Shown here piece after piece: positions 52,298 to 61,893 of a stretch of 64,000 nt of DNA (positions within the stretch are counted from its first letter, which is position 1; every line of letters starts with the position of its first letter). Made by a program: the position numbers and the translations under genes. The notes beneath the pieces were generated by a model, which was given only the letters and a program-made list of their open reading frames with translations, did not search any database and was not told the origin of the DNA. The stretch is from CAMLFJ01 sp035524955 (GTDB lineage Bacteria; Methylomirabilota; Methylomirabilia; Rokubacteriales; CSP1-6), in contig DATLFG010000100.1 in NCBI GenBank assembly GCA_035524955.1, positions 38,280-102,279 on the forward strand. Reading direction: 5' to 3'.

Positions 52298-53245
52298 ATG
52301 AGTGTGGAAGCGCTCAGGGAGCTGGCGTTGCAGGTCCGGAACTGGGGCCGGTGGGGACCGGAGGACGAGCTCGGGACGCTCAACTACATCACCCCCGAGC
52401 GGATCGCGGCGGCGTGCCGGCTCGCCACCACCGGCAAGGTCTTCGCCCTCGGCATCCCGCTCGAGCGCAACGGCCCCCAGAGCGGCACGCGCCAGCGCTT
52501 CAACCCGATCCATACCATGTTCCGCGACGGCGGCGATGCGCCCAAGACCCCCGCGGGGGTGGCCGCGATGGAGGGTTACGGCGGCTCCGACGACTGGATC
52601 GTCATGCCGCTGCAGTGCGTGACCCAGTGGGACAGCCTGGCCCACGTCTTCTACGAGGGCAAGATGTACAACGGCTACGACGCCGCGCTGGTCACCAGCA
52701 GCGGCGCGGCCCGGAACAGCATCGACAAGACCAAGAGCCGGCTGGCCGGCCGCGGCGTGCTGCTCGACGTGGCCCGGCAGAAGGGCGTGAAGGCGCTCGA
52801 GCCGGGCTACGCGATCACGGTCGCCGACCTGGAGGCGACCGCGGCCGCCCAGCGGGTCGAGGTGGGGCCCGGCGACATCCTGCTCGTCCGGACCGGGCAC
52901 ATGTCCCGCTACCTCGACCGGAACGACTGGCGGCACTACGACCTCGACCCGTTCCCCGGCGTCTCGGTGCACACCGCGCCGTGGCTGCACGCCCGGCAGA
53001 TCGCGGCCATCGCCAGCGACAACTACGCGGTGGAGGTCCGGCCGTCCGAGATCGCGGGCTTTCGCAATCCCTTCCACGTGGTCGCGATCCCCAACATGGG
53101 GCTCACCCTGGGGGAGATCTTCTTCCTGGAAGAGCTCGCCGCCGACTGCGCGGCCGACGGCCGCTACGCCTTCCTGCTCGTCGCGCCGCCCCTGCCGGTG
53201 ACGCGCGCGGTGGGAACGCCCCTCAACCCCTACGCGCTGAAGTAG
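52298..53245 (+). CDS. Cyclase-family (kynurenine formamidase-like) metal hydrolase
   Basis: A 315-residue protein. GPEDELGTLNYITPERI, LGIPLERNGPQ, and the metal-binding region WDSLAHVFYEGKMYNG (in place of HxGTHxD) place it in the cyclase/KynB-like family that cleaves amides or esters. DILLVRTGHM and SVHTAPWLHARQIAAIASDNYAVE are conserved-type blocks. ATG 52298 follows a GAGGAG ribosome-binding site. Some members act in aromatic or lactone catabolism. The ~200 bp before it (52096-52297) holds no gene I can support. Confidence 0.8.
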   Translation: MSVEALRELALQVRNWGRWGPEDELGTLNYITPERIAAACRLATTGKVFALGIPLERNGPQSGTRQRFNPIHTMFRDGGDAPKTPAGVAAMEGYGGSDDWIVMPLQCVTQWDSLAHVFYEGKMYNGYDAALVTSSGAARNSIDKTKSRLAGRGVLLDVARQKGVKALEPGYAITVADLEATAAAQRVEVGPGDILLVRTGHMSRYLDRNDWRHYDLDPFPGVSVHTAPWLHARQIAAIASDNYAVEVRPSEIAGFRNPFHVVAIPNMGLTLGEIFFLEELAADCAADGRYAFLLVAPPLPVTRAVGTPLNPYALK

Positions 53246-53273
53246 TCCCGGACCGTCCGGAGGAGGGTCGCCG

Positions 53274-53912
53274 ATGACCATCGATCGAGACCAGGCCGGC
53301 CAGAAGGCGCTCGAGTTCGCCGAGAACCTGTGGAAGCACGGCGACTTCTGGGAGTTCGAGACCGCGGAGTACGAGCTCGTCCGCTTCGCGCGAACGATCG
53401 AGGTGCTGCAGGGCGCGCGGTTCCCCCGGGGCGTCGAGCTGGGCTGCGGGGCGGGCTACTTCACCCGGCTCCTCGCCCCGCACGTGGATCAGCTCGTCGC
53501 CTACGACATCTCCCCGACCGCGATCGAGCGCGCCCGCGCCGCGGGCGGCCCGAGCGGCGGGATCGACTTCCGCGCGGGCAACGCCATGGACTACGCCTGG
53601 CTCGCGGACGCGCCGTGGGACCTGATCGTGATCAACGACACCATCTGCTATCTCGGGTGGCTGTACTCGTTCTTCGACATCGCGTGGTTCGTGTCCGAGA
53701 TCCACGCGGCGATCCGGCCGGGCGGCCGGTTCCTGATGGCCAACACCATGGACAAGCACGGGTACGACAAGCTCCTGCTCCCCCACGTCACCCGGAGCTA
53801 CCGCGACCTCGCCCTCAATGTCGGCTTCGCGCTCGATCGGGAGGAGACGGTCCACGGCACGAAGAACGGGGTGGAGTTCGCGACCCTGATCTCGCTCTTC
53901 GCCCGGCGCTGA
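53274..53912 (+). CDS. SAM-dependent methyltransferase, NodS-like
   Basis: A 212-residue methyltransferase beginning MTIDRDQAGQ. GVELGCGAGYFTRLLA, QLVAYDISPTAIERA and WDLIVINDTICYL are the SAM fold motifs, and the overall layout resembles NodS. It follows the cyclase gene by 28 bp. Next to it, convergent, lies a ChbG/HpnK deacetylase; together they could act on an N-acyl or amino sugar, which is inference. Confidence 0.75.
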   Translation: MTIDRDQAGQKALEFAENLWKHGDFWEFETAEYELVRFARTIEVLQGARFPRGVELGCGAGYFTRLLAPHVDQLVAYDISPTAIERARAAGGPSGGIDFRAGNAMDYAWLADAPWDLIVINDTICYLGWLYSFFDIAWFVSEIHAAIRPGGRFLMANTMDKHGYDKLLLPHVTRSYRDLALNVGFALDREETVHGTKNGVEFATLISLFARR

Positions 53913-53927
53913 GGGGCCGCGCCGCGG

Positions 53928-54632
53928 TCAGGCCGCGCCACCGTCCAGGCACGTGACCGCGCGCTTGAGGTCGTGGTAATTGATGAGCCCCACTGCCTGA
54001 TCGCGCAGCAGCGCGGGCAGGCGGGGATCGGAGAGGGTCGCGCGCTCCCACTCACGGTCCTGATGGTAGACGTAGTCCGCGGCCGCGTCGTGGTAACCCG
54101 GGTGCACGGCGAGCTCGTAGATGCCGTGCCGGAGCTCGGTCGACACGATGTTCGAGAGGGCCTCGAAGCTCACCTTCTCCCGCCGTGACACGCCGTGCTC
54201 CCACTGGCCGTAGAACTCGCCCTTGAAGGTGACCGGCGCCCGGTCCCGGAGCGGCAGATCGTGCTCGAGTGCCAGCTCGAGGAAGCTCGCCCGGCAGCCC
54301 GGCCGCCGGTGGACGTGCTGGTGCGAGTCCAGGTGGGTCGGGAGCCCGCCGGTCAGCGCCACGAAGAGGTCGAACTGCCGGCGCAGCTCGCGCCGGCACA
54401 CCTCCGGGTCGTCGAAGTCCACCAGGCGCTGCCCCTCGTTCGTGAAGTTCACGTGCAACCCCAGGGAGAGCCTCGGCCGCGCCGCGGCCATGGCCACCCC
54501 CTCCGCGGTGCTCGGGGTATTGACCATGAGGCTGGCCGAGGTCACCACTCCCTGGTCGTGGAGCTCGGCGATGGCCCGGGTCACCCCGGAGCCGTACCCG
54601 CAATCATCGGCGTTGATGATCAGGAATTTCAT
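53928..54632 (-). CDS. ChbG/HpnK-family carbohydrate deacetylase
   Basis: A 234-residue YdjC-fold deacetylase: NADDCGYG supplies the catalytic and metal aspartates, LDSHQHVHRRPG the metal histidines and LAVHPGYHD the later histidine. The family removes acetyl groups from chitooligosaccharides or hopanoid lipids. It lies 18 bp after the ABC exporter gene, which it may share a transcript with. Confidence 0.85.
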   Translation of the reverse strand: MKFLIINADDCGYGSGVTRAIAELHDQGVVTSASLMVNTPSTAEGVAMAAARPRLSLGLHVNFTNEGQRLVDFDDPEVCRRELRRQFDLFVALTGGLPTHLDSHQHVHRRPGCRASFLELALEHDLPLRDRAPVTFKGEFYGQWEHGVSRREKVSFEALSNIVSTELRHGIYELAVHPGYHDAAADYVYHQDREWERATLSDPRLPALLRDQAVGLINYHDLKRAVTCLDGGAA

Positions 54633-54650
54633 GCGTGCCGGCGATCCGGC

Positions 54651-56474
54651 CTAGCGCTCCTCCGGGACGGCGGCGGCCGCGGACTCGGCTCCATGGCGCC
54701 GCCAGAGATCGAAGTACGCCCCGCGCCGGGCCATCAGCTCGTCGTGGGGACCCTGCTCGATGATGCCGCCCTCGTCGATCACCAGGATGCGGTCGCAGCG
54801 CCGCGCGGTGCTGAGCCGGTGCGCGATCACGATCGTGGTATGCCCCCGCAGCCGCTCCTCGAGATTGCGCCAGACCAGGGCCTCGGTGGTCATGTCCAGC
54901 GCGCTGGTCGGCTCGTCCAGGATCGCGATGGGGGTGTCGCGCACCAGCGCCCGCGCCAGGGCCAGGCGCTGCCGCTGGCCGCCCGAGAGGGTGGAGCCGT
55001 CCTGGCCCAGGACCGTCTCGAAGCCCTGGGGCAGCTCGTCGATGAAGGCAAGGGCCTCGGTGCGGCGGGCGGCGTCGCGCACCGTCGCGAGATCCGCATT
55101 CCGCGAGCCCCACGCGATGTTCTCGAACACGGTGGCGCGGAAGAGGATCGGCTCCTGGAGCATCAGGGTGACCTGCCGCCGCAGCGACGCCAGGCGGATC
55201 CGGCGCAGGTCGTGGCCGTCGATGGTGACGCGCCCGTGCTGGGGATCGAAGAAGCGCAGCACGAGCCCGGCCAGCGTGCTCTTGCCCGCTCCGGTCCGGC
55301 CCACCACCGCGACGTGCTCGCCGCCGGCGATGCGCAGGTCGATGTCGCGGAGCACCGGCCGGCCGTCGTCGTACGCGAAGCTGACGTTCTCGAACCGGAT
55401 CTCCCCGCGGATGGGCGGCAGCGAGACCGCGTCGGGGGCGTCCTTGACGTCGAGCTCGGTGTCGAGCACGGTGAACACGCGCTCCAGCCCCGCGCGGGCG
55501 GTGCCGATCTCCGCCACGTTCTGGCTCAGGCTGAGGATCGGCTGATAGAGATCCCGCAGGTAGGAGAGGAAGACGGTGAGCTCCCCGATGGTCAGGCTGC
55601 CGCTCATCACCCGCAGCGCGCCGAGCCACACGATGGCCGCGGTGCCCGCGGCCAGCAGCGACTCCACCACGAGCACGAAGAGCGTCTCGGTGCTGTAGAG
55701 GCGGAGCGAGAGCGCCAGGCTGCGCTCGCTGCCCGCGCGGAAGTCCTGGACCACGCGGTCCTCGCGCCCGTAGGCCTGCACCAGCTTCACCGCCCCGATC
55801 GCGCTCTCCGCGCGGCTGTAGAGCTCGCTCTCCGCCTCCCGGGCGGCGGTGGCGTGCCCGTGGATGCGGGCGCTGAGCCAGCGGATCGCGAGGAAGAGCG
55901 GCGGGCTCACCACCAGGGCCACGCTGGCCAGCACCCAATCGTAGCGGAGCATGATCACGAACATCCCGGTCAGCATCAGCGCCGCGCTGATCAGCGGCAG
56001 CGCTCCGTTCATCACGATGCCCTGGATCGCGTAGGTGTCGGCCATGACCCGGTAGAGCAGGTCGCCGGTCTGCTGCCGGTTGTGGAACCGGAGCGAGAGC
56101 TTCTGCATGTGGGCCCAGAGCGCGATCCGCAGGTCGTTGACCATGCGCTGGCCCACGTCGATCGTGAGGTAGTTGGACAGCATGGTGGTCAGGCCGCGGC
56201 ACGCCGCGATCAGCACGATCGTCACCGCGGCGAGCCCGAGCTGGACCATCGGATCCAGGACCGCGAACCACGACCCCAGGAGCGCGGGGGGCGGCTTGCT
56301 GCCGAGGATGCTGTCGAGGACGATCGCGAGCGGCAGCGGCTTGGCGAGGTCGAGCGCGATCCCGAGGGCGGAGAGCCCGAACCCGAGCGACATGGGCGCC
56401 CGGTGGGGCCGCGCGTAGTGGGCGATGCGCGGGATCAGGGCCAGGAGCCCGCGCGAGCCGGCGGTGCCGTTCAT
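54651..56474 (-). CDS. ABC exporter half-transporter (membrane domain plus ATPase)
   Basis: A 607-residue fused ABC protein with six helices in ~1-330 and an ATPase: Walker A GRTGAGKST (~390), Q-loop VTLMLQEPILF, signature LSGGQRQRLALARALV, Walker B IAILDEPTSALD, H-loop VIAHRL. It belongs to the MsbA/multidrug-lipid exporter group, working as a homodimer. Neighbouring deacetylase and methyltransferase genes suggest glycolipid or glycoconjugate export. Confidence 0.9.
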   Translation of the reverse strand: MNGTAGSRGLLALIPRIAHYARPHRAPMSLGFGLSALGIALDLAKPLPLAIVLDSILGSKPPPALLGSWFAVLDPMVQLGLAAVTIVLIAACRGLTTMLSNYLTIDVGQRMVNDLRIALWAHMQKLSLRFHNRQQTGDLLYRVMADTYAIQGIVMNGALPLISAALMLTGMFVIMLRYDWVLASVALVVSPPLFLAIRWLSARIHGHATAAREAESELYSRAESAIGAVKLVQAYGREDRVVQDFRAGSERSLALSLRLYSTETLFVLVVESLLAAGTAAIVWLGALRVMSGSLTIGELTVFLSYLRDLYQPILSLSQNVAEIGTARAGLERVFTVLDTELDVKDAPDAVSLPPIRGEIRFENVSFAYDDGRPVLRDIDLRIAGGEHVAVVGRTGAGKSTLAGLVLRFFDPQHGRVTIDGHDLRRIRLASLRRQVTLMLQEPILFRATVFENIAWGSRNADLATVRDAARRTEALAFIDELPQGFETVLGQDGSTLSGGQRQRLALARALVRDTPIAILDEPTSALDMTTEALVWRNLEERLRGHTTIVIAHRLSTARRCDRILVIDEGGIIEQGPHDELMARRGAYFDLWRRHGAESAAAAVPEER

Positions 56475-56575
56475 GGGAATGCCCGTCGCTGATCGTGTCT
56501 CATTGTTGATGAAGCTCCGCTACGCGCGGCCGTGTTTCCCGCCCGACCCCACGAATTCTCCCACATCGGAGCAGG

Positions 56576-56908
56576 TCACGGATAGATCTGCCGGTAGGCC
56601 AGCCGCGCCCGGTCCCCCGCCCCACCGAAGCGGGCATCGTAGTCCTTCGTCATGGCCCGCAGCGTGTCCGACCGGACGAAGGCGTCGAGCGACGCCTCGG
56701 AGTCGAACTCGTAGCAGACCATGTACTGCCACGGCTCCGACCCGGCGTGGGCGCTCTCGAGGGGGAGCGCCTGGTAGCGGCGCATCCCGAGGCAGCCGGG
56801 AACCCGGGCGGCCTCCTGCGAGCGCACGGTGTCGTACCAGTGGTTGAAGGCCGCCTCGCGCCCGGGCGCGATGGTGGCCTTGACGACGAAGAGCGCGGGA
56901 CGCGTCAT
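56576..56908 (-). CDS. DUF4286/EthD-like small dimeric protein
   Basis: A 110-residue ferredoxin-like protein: LFVVKATIAPGREAAFNHWYDT, VPGCLGMRRYQAL, QYMVCYEFDSEASLDAFVRSDTLRAMTKDY. The pattern matches EthD/DUF4286 stress-type proteins. An AGGAGG ribosome-binding site precedes ATG 56908. Exact role unknown. Confidence 0.7.
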   Translation of the reverse strand: MTRPALFVVKATIAPGREAAFNHWYDTVRSQEAARVPGCLGMRRYQALPLESAHAGSEPWQYMVCYEFDSEASLDAFVRSDTLRAMTKDYDARFGGAGDRARLAYRQIYP

Positions 56909-56973
56909 CGATGGGCCTCCTGAAGGCCACGGTACCAGGTTGCGGGGACGTTGCCGAGTCGCGGACGCCGGGG

Positions 56974-56979
56974 TATAAC
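56974..56979 (+). promoter_or_regulatory. -10-like TATAAC just upstream of the decarboxylase start
   Basis: TATAAC lies 10 bp before the ATG at 56990 with no ribosome-binding site between, suggesting a leaderless transcript. Confidence 0.35.
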
Positions 56980-56989
56980 CTCGACCAGC

Positions 56990-58252
56990 ATGAGCCACCC
57001 AGGTCCACCCGAAGGGGCGCGGCTCCCCCGCGACGGCCGGAGCTGGCCCGAGCTCGCGCAGGCACTCCGCGACCTGCAGCGCGACGACCTCGACTGGCGC
57101 CGAGGCCGGCACGCGGCCTTCGTCTGGCACGCGGACGAGGCGGTGGAACAGGTGGCCCGCGACGCGTACGCGCTCTTCATGACCGAGAACGGCCTCGGCC
57201 TGCGGGTGTTCCCCAGCCTGCGGCGCATGGAGGCCGACGTCGTCGCGATGGTCCGGCGCCTCCTCGGCGGCGATGCGGCCACCGCCGGCCACCTGACGTC
57301 CGGCGGCACCGAGAGCATCTTCCTCGCCACCCACGCGGCACGCCAGTGGGCGCGGCAGTGGCACCCCGAGATCACGGAGCCCGAGATCGTGGCCGCCTGG
57401 TCGGCGCATCCCGCGGTGAGCAAGGCGGCCCACTACCTCGGCATGAAGGTGCTCCGCGTGCCGGTCGGGGCCGGCTTCCGGGCGGACGTGGCGGCGATGG
57501 CCGCCGCGATCACCCCGCGCACCGTCATGCTCTACGGGTCGGCGCCCACCTATTCGCTCGGCGTGATCGATCCCATCGGGGAGCTGTCCGACCTCGCGCT
57601 GGCGCGCGGGCTGTGGCTGCACGTGGACGCCTGCGTGGGCGGGATCCTCGGCCCCTTCGTGCGCGCGCTCGGTCACCCGGTACCGGAGTTCGGGCTCACG
57701 CTGCCCGGGGTGACGTCCGTGTCCGCCGACCTCCACAAGTCGGGCTACGCGGCCAAGGGCGCGTCGGTGGTCCTCTTCCGGACCGCGGAGCAACAGGCGG
57801 CGGGCCGCTACGACTTCGACGACTGGCCCACCGGCCTCTACAGCGTCGACACCTTCACCGGCACGCGGCCCGGCGGCGCCATCGCGGCGGCGTGGGCGGT
57901 GATGAACTTCCTGGGCGAGTCGGGCTACCGCCGCATCGCGGCCACGGTCATGGACGCGAAGGCGCGGCTCGTCGAGGGCCTCGCGCGCGTCGGCGGCGGG
58001 CTCCACGTGTGGGGCACGCCCGAGCTGTGGGCGGTGGGCTTCGGCAGCGAGGACCACGACATCTTCACGATCGCCGATCGGATGACGGCCCGGGGCTGGT
58101 CGGTGGGGCGCATCCGCGAGCCGCGCGGCATCCACCTCATGCTGACCCCGGTGCACGCGCCGATCATCGACGAGTACCTGGCGGACCTGGCTCGTTCGGT
58201 GAACGAGTCGCGGGCGGTCACGGGCCCGTCGCCCACTCGCGCCGTCTACTGA
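56990..58252 (+). CDS. PLP-dependent group II decarboxylase / sphingosine-phosphate-lyase-like protein
   Basis: A 420-residue fold-type I PLP enzyme. GHLTSGGTESIFLA binds the phosphate, LHVDACVGG carries the ring-stacking and Asp residues, and K250 in SADLHKSGYAAKG forms the Schiff base. The style is that of glutamate decarboxylase and S1P lyase. A decarboxylase or C-C lyase is likely; substrate unknown. The start ATG 56990 sits just after a TATAAC. Confidence 0.82.
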   Translation: MSHPGPPEGARLPRDGRSWPELAQALRDLQRDDLDWRRGRHAAFVWHADEAVEQVARDAYALFMTENGLGLRVFPSLRRMEADVVAMVRRLLGGDAATAGHLTSGGTESIFLATHAARQWARQWHPEITEPEIVAAWSAHPAVSKAAHYLGMKVLRVPVGAGFRADVAAMAAAITPRTVMLYGSAPTYSLGVIDPIGELSDLALARGLWLHVDACVGGILGPFVRALGHPVPEFGLTLPGVTSVSADLHKSGYAAKGASVVLFRTAEQQAAGRYDFDDWPTGLYSVDTFTGTRPGGAIAAAWAVMNFLGESGYRRIAATVMDAKARLVEGLARVGGGLHVWGTPELWAVGFGSEDHDIFTIADRMTARGWSVGRIREPRGIHLMLTPVHAPIIDEYLADLARSVNESRAVTGPSPTRAVY

Positions 58253-59044
58253 TTGCGAGCCACGGGCGCGCTCGCGCTGGCCGCGCTCCTTCTGACCGGC
58301 TGCGGCATGTGGATCGACCGCTTCGTCTTCTTTCCCGACCGGCAGGTCGGGCCGCCGCCCGCCGGCGTCGAGGAGCGCTGGATCACCACCGAGGACGGCC
58401 TGCGCCTGCACGCCTGGTACGTTCCCCCGCGCGAAGGAGGCCCGGTGCTCCTGTGGTCGCACGGCAACGCGGGGAACATCCACTCGCGCCGGGCGCTGCT
58501 GCCGGGTCTGGCCGGCCGCGGGCTCGGGGTGCTCGCCTACGACTACCGCGGCTACGGGCGCAGCGAGGGCACCCCGGGCGAGGCGGGCGTCTACCTCGAC
58601 GCGAGCGCCGCCTTCGACGACCTGGTGACGCGCGGAACCGCTCCCGCGGCGATCGTGTGCTTCGGCGAATCCATCGGCGGGGCGGTCTCCATCGAGGTCG
58701 CCACCCGCCGCCGGTGCGGGGCGGTCATCGCGGTCTCGAGCTTCACGCGGCTCGCGGACGTCGCGCGCCGGCACTACGGCCCGCTGGGCTCGCTCGCGGG
58801 CGACCGCTTCGACTCGCTGGCGCGGCTGCCGCGCGTGTCGGCGCCGGTTCTCGTCGCCCACGGCGATCAGGACGACATCGTCCCCTTCGCGCTGGGCGAG
58901 CGCCTGTTCGCCGCGGCCGGGGAGCCCAAGCGCTTCGTCCGCATTCCCGGCGCCGACCACAACGACGCGTTCGCCTTCCCGGCCCTGCTCGACGCGATCG
59001 CCCGGTTCGCCCGGGAAGCGGTGACTGGGCGCGGCTCGGGGTGA
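58253..59044 (+). CDS. Alpha/beta hydrolase lipoprotein (ABHD13/17-like)
   Basis: A 263-residue alpha/beta hydrolase starting TTG directly after the previous stop. Lipobox LTGC puts the anchor at C17. SHGNAGNIHSRR is the oxyanion block, CFGESIGGAVS holds the nucleophile, VAHGDQDDIVPF the aspartate and IPGADHNDAF the histidine. Serine esterase or thioesterase in the envelope; substrate unknown. Confidence 0.82.
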   Translation: MRATGALALAALLLTGCGMWIDRFVFFPDRQVGPPPAGVEERWITTEDGLRLHAWYVPPREGGPVLLWSHGNAGNIHSRRALLPGLAGRGLGVLAYDYRGYGRSEGTPGEAGVYLDASAAFDDLVTRGTAPAAIVCFGESIGGAVSIEVATRRRCGAVIAVSSFTRLADVARRHYGPLGSLAGDRFDSLARLPRVSAPVLVAHGDQDDIVPFALGERLFAAAGEPKRFVRIPGADHNDAFAFPALLDAIARFAREAVTGRGSG

Positions 59045-59089
59045 CGGTCATGAGGCGGAGGCTCGTCGACGGTGGTAAGCTCTCGCTCG

Positions 59090-59398
59090 ATGAGCGACCT
59101 TCTCGACCGCGCCCGGGAGCTCCGGCAGAAGCTCCACCGCCTCGAGGTGCTGCTGGAGATCGAGAAGGGCGGACGGAGCCGGAGCTGGTTCGCGGGCAAG
59201 ACGTCGCAGGCGATCGAGCGGGCGGCGGCGATCAAGCGACTCACCGACACCGGCCTCATCGAGGCTTCGGCCCCTCCCGCTCACTTCCGGCTGACGCCCG
59301 ACGGCCGTGACTTCCTGAAGGACGTCCGGGCCAAGGTCGGCGCCGGCGCCGCGCTGGACTGGACCCGCGCGGACGAGATCGACTTCTCGAGGCTCTGA
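59090..59398 (+). CDS. Small winged-helix-like protein, unknown function
   Basis: A 102-residue protein starting MSDLLDRARELRQ with a helical N-terminus and a winged-helix-like end (RAAAIKRLTDTGLIEAS, HFRLTPDGRDFLKDVRA). No family name recognised. Might bind DNA or a partner protein. Confidence 0.5.
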   Translation: MSDLLDRARELRQKLHRLEVLLEIEKGGRSRSWFAGKTSQAIERAAAIKRLTDTGLIEASAPPAHFRLTPDGRDFLKDVRAKVGAGAALDWTRADEIDFSRL

Positions 59399-59455
59399 CC
59401 CGGGCTCCGCGGCCGGTCGATTGCGCCCGGGCACCGCGCCGGTTAGCATCGCCCC

Positions 59456-60640
59456 ATGACGACGCCGCGCACCGCGGAGGTGGTGATCATCGGGGGTGGG
59501 GTGACCGGCGCCAGCGCCGCCTACCATCTGACCCGGCGTGGCGTCGCCGACGTGATCGTCGTCGACAAGGGCGCGATCGCCTCCGGCGGCACCGGGAAGA
59601 GCTCGGCGTGCGTGCGGCAGCACTACTCGACGGCCGAGACCTGCCGGATGATCCGGTACTCGCTCGACTTCTTCCAGCGCTTCGCCGAGCACACCGGCGG
59701 CGGCTCGTGCGGCTTCCGGCACACCGGCTACCTGCTCGGGGTGGATGACCGGATGCGCGCGCCCATGGAGGCCTCGGTCGCGCTCCAGCGCTCGGTCGGC
59801 ATCGACACGCGGCTCGTCTCCCCCACCGACATGCGCGAGATCGAGCCGCGCCTGCGCGCCGACGACCTCGTGGCCGGCTGCTACGAGCCGGCGTCGGGCT
59901 ACTGCAATCCCGTCGAGACCGCCCAGGGCTTCGCCCGGGCCGCCCGCGCGGCGGGCGCGCGCATCCTGGAGGACACCGCGGTGGTCGGGCTGCTCGTGGA
60001 GGGCGACCGCGTCCGCGGCGTCCGTACCGGCGCGGGCGACATCCACGCCCCCGTGGTCGTCAATGCCGCGGGCCTGTGGAGCGCCCGGGTCGGCGCCATG
60101 GCCGGCCTCGAGCTGCCGATCAGCGTGTGCCGTCACAAGATCAGCATCGTCGCCTGGCCCGAGGCCGACCGCCGGCCGCACCCGATGGTGTACGACTTCG
60201 TCACCAACATCTACACCCGCCCCGAGATGGGCGAGCACATCCTGGTGGGCGGCCTCGACGCCGAGGAGTCCCACGACACCGCCGACCCCGATGCCTACCG
60301 GGAAGGCGTGAGCCTCGACGAGTCGACCGAGGCCCTCGCCCGCGTGAGCCACCGCTTCCCCGCGCTCGCGGACGGCCACATCGCCCGCGGCTATGCCGGC
60401 TGCTTCGACGTCACCCCCGACTGGCACCCCATCCTCGACCGGGTCGGCCCGGAGGGCTACCACGTGGCCGCAGGCTTCTCCGGCCACGGCTTCAAGCTGT
60501 CCCCGGCCGTGGGCCACATGATGGCGACGCTCATCACGGAGGGGCCCGGCGGGCATCCGGACCTGCCGACCTTCCGCCTGGCCCGGTTCACGGAGGGCAA
60601 GCCGATCCGAGGAACCTACGGCGACTGGCTGATGTGCTAG
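59456..60640 (+). CDS. FAD-dependent amine oxidoreductase, DAO/sarcosine oxidase-like
   Basis: A 394-residue flavoprotein: VVIIGGGVTGASAAYHLTRRG binds FAD, SACVRQHYST is the conserved flavin-binding turn of the DAO family, VNAAGLWSARVGAM the second FAD block and GFSGHGFKLSPAVG the C-terminal one. It should oxidise a secondary amine or amino acid such as sarcosine, dimethylglycine or proline derivatives. A TAGCAT -10-like site ends 6 bp before the ATG. The MFS gene overlaps its end. Confidence 0.87.
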   Translation: MTTPRTAEVVIIGGGVTGASAAYHLTRRGVADVIVVDKGAIASGGTGKSSACVRQHYSTAETCRMIRYSLDFFQRFAEHTGGGSCGFRHTGYLLGVDDRMRAPMEASVALQRSVGIDTRLVSPTDMREIEPRLRADDLVAGCYEPASGYCNPVETAQGFARAARAAGARILEDTAVVGLLVEGDRVRGVRTGAGDIHAPVVVNAAGLWSARVGAMAGLELPISVCRHKISIVAWPEADRRPHPMVYDFVTNIYTRPEMGEHILVGGLDAEESHDTADPDAYREGVSLDESTEALARVSHRFPALADGHIARGYAGCFDVTPDWHPILDRVGPEGYHVAAGFSGHGFKLSPAVGHMMATLITEGPGGHPDLPTFRLARFTEGKPIRGTYGDWLMC

Positions 60641-61893
60641 CGCGGCCCCGCCCCTCGCAGGCCAGGCCCCCGCATCCCTGGCCCCCGCATCCCTGGCCCC
60701 CGCATCCCTGGATAGTCGTCGGCGCGGTCTGGGTGACCCTCGCGATCGCCTCCGGCCTGTACTTCTCGTTCCCGATCTTCTTCGTGGCGCTGCTGGAGGA
60801 GTTCGGCTGGTCGCGCGGGGCCACCGCGGCCGCGTTCTCGATCTCGGCGATCGTGCAGGGCGTGCTCGCCCCGGTGGTGGGCACCCTCGTGGACCGGCTG
60901 GGGCCGCGGCGGGTGATGCTCGGCGGGGCGGGCGTGCTCGGGCTGGGGTGCGCGCTCTCGAGCCGGATCGACTCGCTGTGGTCGCTCTACCTGATCGTCG
61001 GCGTCCTGACCGCAGCCGGGGCCTGCGCGGTGAGCTGGGTGCCCACGGGCGCGCTGATCGCCCGGTGGTTCGCGGAGGGGCGCGGCAGCGCGATGGGCGT
61101 GGCGTTCTCGGGGATGGGGGCCGGGGTGCTGACGGTGGGGCCGCTCGCCCAGTGGCTGATCGCCGGGTTCGGCTGGCGCGCCGCCTACCTCGCCCTGGGC
61201 CTGGGCACGCTGGCCGTGCTCCTTCCCCTCGTCTGGCTGGGCGTGCACGACGGGCCCGCCGATGCCGCGCCGGCTCGCCGCGCGAACCCGGGGGCCCTCA
61301 CCTGGGGCGCGGAGGTCGGCGACGCGCTGCGGACGCGGGCGTTCTGGGCGCTCTTCTTCGCGTACCTCTGCACACCCCTGGCCGTCTTCACGGTCGTCAC
61401 GCACCAGGTGGCCTTCGCGGTGGACCACGGCTTCCCCCGGCTGTTCGTCGCGGGGATCTTCGGGCTCACCGGGCTGCTCTCGGTGGTGGGCCGGATCGGG
61501 TTCGGCATCGCGGCCGATCGGATCGGACGCGCCACCTCGGCCACGATCTCCTACGGCTGCACCGCGGTCGGAACGCTGTGCCTGCTCGGGCTCGAGGTCT
61601 GGCCGCACGTGGCGGCGCTCTACGCCTACGCGCTCTTCTTCGGCCTGGGCTTCGGCGCCCGCGGGCCCATCATCACCGCGATGGCCGCCCAGCTCTTCCC
61701 CGGGCGCTTCGGCGCCATCTATGGCTTTCTCAGCGTGGGCAACGGCATCGGCGGCGGCGTCGCCCCCTGGTTCGCCGGCTTCGTCCACGATCTCACCGGG
61801 AGCTATCGCATCGCGTTCCTGATCGCGGTCGCCTTCTGCGCGGTGGGGGCGACGTGCTTCTGGCTCGCGCGCCCGCCGCGGGATGCGCTATGA
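60634..61893 (+). CDS. MFS transporter, monocarboxylate/oxalate-formate-type
   Basis: A 419-residue 12-helix carrier starting GTG 60634, overlapping the oxidoreductase stop by 7 bp. The N-terminus holds three PPHPW units encoded by a 15-bp DNA repeat. SGLYFSFPIFFVALLEEFGWSRG, GTLVDRLGPRRV and FGIAADRIGRATSA are MFS motifs, most like the carboxylate transporter group. Likely brings in the substrate of the neighbouring oxidoreductase or CoA transferase. Confidence 0.85.
   Translation: MLARPRPSQARPPHPWPPHPWPPHPWIVVGAVWVTLAIASGLYFSFPIFFVALLEEFGWSRGATAAAFSISAIVQGVLAPVVGTLVDRLGPRRVMLGGAGVLGLGCALSSRIDSLWSLYLIVGVLTAAGACAVSWVPTGALIARWFAEGRGSAMGVAFSGMGAGVLTVGPLAQWLIAGFGWRAAYLALGLGTLAVLLPLVWLGVHDGPADAAPARRANPGALTWGAEVGDALRTRAFWALFFAYLCTPLAVFTVVTHQVAFAVDHGFPRLFVAGIFGLTGLLSVVGRIGFGIAADRIGRATSATISYGCTAVGTLCLLGLEVWPHVAALYAYALFFGLGFGARGPIITAMAAQLFPGRFGAIYGFLSVGNGIGGGVAPWFAGFVHDLTGSYRIAFLIAVAFCAVGATCFWLARPPRDAL
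60665..60709 (+). repeat. Three perfect 15-bp tandem repeats
   Basis: GGCCCCCGCATCCCT occurs three times without gaps, encoding the PPHPW units in the MFS N-terminus. Copy number could vary between strains without a frameshift. Confidence 0.8.
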
